Positions 5,439 to 6,963 of a stretch of DNA of 6,963 nt are shown here, piece by piece. Made by a program: the position numbers and the translations under genes. The notes under the pieces are model-generated. The model was not told where the DNA came from and did not search any database. It worked only from the letters and a program-made list of their open reading frames with translations. Location: contig JBDRLD010000043.1 in the NCBI GenBank assembly GCA_043813445.1, positions 1-6,963 of the forward strand. The letters run 5' to 3'. Position 1 is the first letter of the stretch, and every line of letters begins with the position of its first letter. Source of the DNA: JBDRLD01 sp043813445 (lineage in GTDB: Bacteria > Patescibacteriota > Patescibacteriia > JACPHY01).

Positions 5439-6692
5439 CTACTCTCTGCTCGTTTGTGTCACTGTGGATGTCGCGCTTCCATGTGCAAAACGCGATACGA
5501 TCTTATCTCCGACATTGAGATCTGAAGTACTTCGCACGATACGACCGCCTCGCGTCGCTATGGAATACCCACGCAACAACACACGTTGCGGATTAACGCT
5601 CTCCAGAAGCCGTCCAGCAGCGTTCGTGTGGTCTCGGCATCGCTCAAGCATCCTCTTGAGCCGTAGATCAAGTGACCCGCACGCCTGTCGAAGTTGCCCG
5701 TGACGCCCACGAATAAATGCAACACCAACTGCAAGAAATCTTTCCATTGCATGTTGCCGTGATCGAATCCGCTGATCAAGTGCGTTGGCGGAACGGAGTA
5801 CCATCGAACGCACCTCATTTGAAACATCGCGCCGATCAGGGACAACACGCTCTGCCGCATTCGAAGGCGTCGAAGCACGGACATCCGCTACGAGATCCGC
5901 GATGCTAACATCTCGCTCATGCCCCACACCAACGACAACCGGAACGGCGCTTGCATACATCGCGCGCGCTACTTCTTCACTGTTGAATGCCTGTAGGTCT
6001 TCGAGCGATCCCCCACCACGAGTGAGCACGATGATGTCTGGCGCCACTCTGTCATTGCGAGCGAGCGAAGCGAGTGCGGCAATCCCGTCCGCTTGTGTAC
6101 CGGATTGCCGCGTCGCGCGCTGCACTCCTCGCAATGACACTAATTGCGAGAAATTCTCAATCGCTTCACAAATATCACGCACAGCATCTTCTCCCTGCAC
6201 GCGAACGTCCTGCACGAGCACCTCAACACCACCCCAGCGATTCTGCAAGATGCGTATGAAATCCGAATACGCCGCAGAGTCAACCGACGCAACGAGGCCG
6301 ATACGCTCTGGAAATCGGGGGAGTTCCCGCTTGCGTTCCGGCGCAAAGAGCCCCTCCGTTTCAAGCTTCTTACATAGGAGTTCAAACGCGCGCTTGAGTG
6401 ATCCCTCCCCTGACGGCTCCAGCGCCTCAACATTGATAGAGAATCTCCCACTCTTCTCGTACACACGCGGGACACCCGCGAGACGCACAAGCATGCCGTC
6501 TTCCATCTCGTGCTTGAGCTTCCATGCAGGCATGAAACACGACACGACACTCTCGTCATCCTTGAGTGAAAAGAACGCCCACTTGCCCTGCGACACCGAA
6601 TACCCAGATACCTCGCCCTCCACGAGCGCGGGCACACCGGAGAGCACCTCATTAATACCGGAGAGAAACTCAGTTACTGAAAGCACTTGCAT
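5439..6692 (-). CDS. xseA: Exodeoxyribonuclease VII large subunit, with a palindromic-element peptide insert
   Basis: XseA is the catalytic subunit of exonuclease VII, a metal-independent ssDNA-specific nuclease used in repair. The 417-residue protein starts at ATG 6692 (MQVLSVTEFLSGINEVL), where the family normally starts; a GTG at 6710 would add six residues. An N-terminal OB-fold covers about 1-95 (LVEGEVSGYS, GKWAFFSLKD). The catalytic domain has GLVASVDSAAYSDF with D144, RGGGSLEDL with R225, and VGHERDVSIADLVADVRAS with H258 and D261, positions corresponding to the catalytic residues of E. coli XseA. A helical region follows, then the C-terminal segment VNPQRVLLRGYSIATRGG. Residues 185-215 are an extra peptide encoded by a palindromic element. 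The motifs on both sides are intact, so the protein may still be active. It is the first gene of the xseA-xseB-exonuclease cluster. Confidence 0.93.
   Translation of the reverse strand: MQVLSVTEFLSGINEVLSGVPALVEGEVSGYSVSQGKWAFFSLKDDESVVSCFMPAWKLKHEMEDGMLVRLAGVPRVYEKSGRFSINVEALEPSGEGSLKRAFELLCKKLETEGLFAPERKRELPRFPERIGLVASVDSAAYSDFIRILQNRWGGVEVLVQDVRVQGEDAVRDICEAIENFSQLVSLRGVQRATRQSGTQADGIAALASLARNDRVAPDIIVLTRGGGSLEDLQAFNSEEVARAMYASAVPVVVGVGHERDVSIADLVADVRASTPSNAAERVVPDRRDVSNEVRSMVLRSANALDQRIRSRQHAMERFLAVGVAFIRGRHGQLRQACGSLDLRLKRMLERCRDHTNAAGRLLESVNPQRVLLRGYSIATRGGRIVRSTSDLNVGDKIVSRFAHGSATSTVTQTSRE
6050..6139. repeat. 90-bp palindromic element inserted in frame inside xseA
   Basis: Perfect 12-bp ends TGTCATTGCGAG (6050-6061) and CTCGCAATGACA (6128-6139) enclose a second perfect 10-bp pair, GCGGCAATCC (6076-6085) and GGATTGCCGC (6102-6111). 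The 16-base apex is 6086-6101, and the mid-arms pair imperfectly. It matches the widespread repeat type with GTCATTGCGAG ends. Its 90 bp equal 30 codons, and the xseA frame runs through it without a stop, coding SLRGVQRATRQSG and following residues. It shares TGTCAT/ATGACA ends and length with the element at 5318-5405. Confidence 0.9.
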
Positions 6693-6712
6693 AGAGAAGT
6701 ATCGTAGCACGC

Positions 6713-6741
6713 TTGCAAGTCCGATGCGCTGTTGCTAGGGT
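6713..6741 (+). promoter_or_regulatory. Candidate promoter for the nucleoside phosphorylase gene
   Basis: TTGCAA (6713-6718), a 17-base spacer and TAGGGT (6736-6741), preceded by TGC, give an extended -10 type promoter with a weak -10. The leader would be about 27 bases. Leftward, TGCTACGAT (6698-6706 on the plus strand) could be an extended -10 for xseA, placing the transcript start at or next to its ATG. No good leftward -35 is visible. Confidence 0.4.
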
Positions 6742-6775
6742 GCAAACAGACCTTTAACATACAGGAGCCGAGATA

Positions 6776-6963
6776 ATGAAACCAACATGGAGTACCAAGC
6801 ACGAGGTCGTTGCGGCAGCACAGCTTATCCGCCCCCTCATTGGCACGCAGCGACCATCCATTGCGGTCGTGCTCGGCTCAAATGGTGGGTCGTTTGCCGA
6901 GACGCTTACCAATCGTGCTGAGATCCAATACGATCGTCTCGAACGATGCGGATTCGCACCGCC
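6776..6963 (+). CDS. Purine nucleoside phosphorylase, N-terminal fragment cut by the window edge
   Basis: The first 62 codons of a gene read MKPTWSTKHEVVAAAQLIRP and on into PSIAVVLGSNGGSFAETL and AEIQYDRLERCGF. This matches the start of trimeric (class II) purine nucleoside phosphorylases: an N-terminal helix, then the phosphate-binding strand and loop (family form LGSGLG, here LGSNGG with Ser35), then the E-I-x-Y-D strand. The family splits purine nucleosides with phosphate into free base and ribose or deoxyribose 1-phosphate for nucleotide salvage. AGGAG at 6763-6767 lies eight bases before the ATG and supports the start. The gene is divergent from xseA with an 83-bp gap. Methylthioadenosine phosphorylase is a related alternative but usually has a GGSG loop. 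The substrate cannot be decided from this fragment. Confidence 0.8.
   Translation, partial: MKPTWSTKHEVVAAAQLIRPLIGTQRPSIAVVLGSNGGSFAETLTNRAEIQYDRLERCGFAP

Noticed and set aside
5785..6738. 317-codon rightward open frame opposite xseA
   Set aside because: It is antisense to a confidently identified gene, with Ser/Arg/Thr-rich shadow composition.

Overview
The window carries six protein-coding genes, two of them cut by the window edges, and no tRNA, rRNA or CRISPR array that I can see. It looks like bacterial chromosome from an uncultivated lineage. A Patescibacteria (CPR) member is my best guess, because the large lipoprotein pairs MopE-type Cys/Asp repeats with beta-rich surface domains of a kind common there. 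Myxobacteria and other deltaproteobacteria also carry MopE-type repeats, so the placement is tentative. TGA ends xseB, which argues against the UGA-glycine code of Gracilibacteria/Absconditabacteria.

Left part (1-4053). A coiled-coil gene of unknown function runs leftward off the edge. It is divergent from a 980-residue secreted lipoprotein gene (1051-3993). The 298-bp gap between them holds a near-consensus sigma70 promoter (TTGACA, 17 bp, TATACT) for the lipoprotein, with an 18-bp near-perfect palindrome over its -35, a likely operator. The lipoprotein has a lipobox, a Ser/Gly linker, Cys-rich acidic modules, two nearly identical 75-residue MopE-type repeats plus a divergent third, and a long beta-rich C-terminus. 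A strong intrinsic terminator follows it. This part is clearly more GC-rich than the rest.

Middle (4054-4236). This is a convergent intergenic gap with a GC-rich, hairpin-rich segment and no convincing gene.

Right part (4237-6963). A leftward cluster reads xseA, xseB, then an RNase H-fold 3'-5' exonuclease fused to a C-terminal WYL-like domain. XseA and XseB form exonuclease VII, which degrades single-stranded DNA. The third gene starts one base after the xseB stop, so the two are probably translationally coupled. Two palindromic elements of about 90 bp with related TGTCAT...ATGACA ends sit in this cluster. One lies in the xseA-xseB gap. The other lies inside xseA, is exactly 30 codons long, and adds an in-frame peptide just before the conserved RGGGSLEDL motif. 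Divergent from xseA, the start of a purine nucleoside phosphorylase gene runs off the right edge.

The most notable points are the in-frame palindromic insertion in a conserved nuclease gene, the exonuclease-WYL fusion coupled to exonuclease VII, and the recently duplicated repeat in the lipoprotein.
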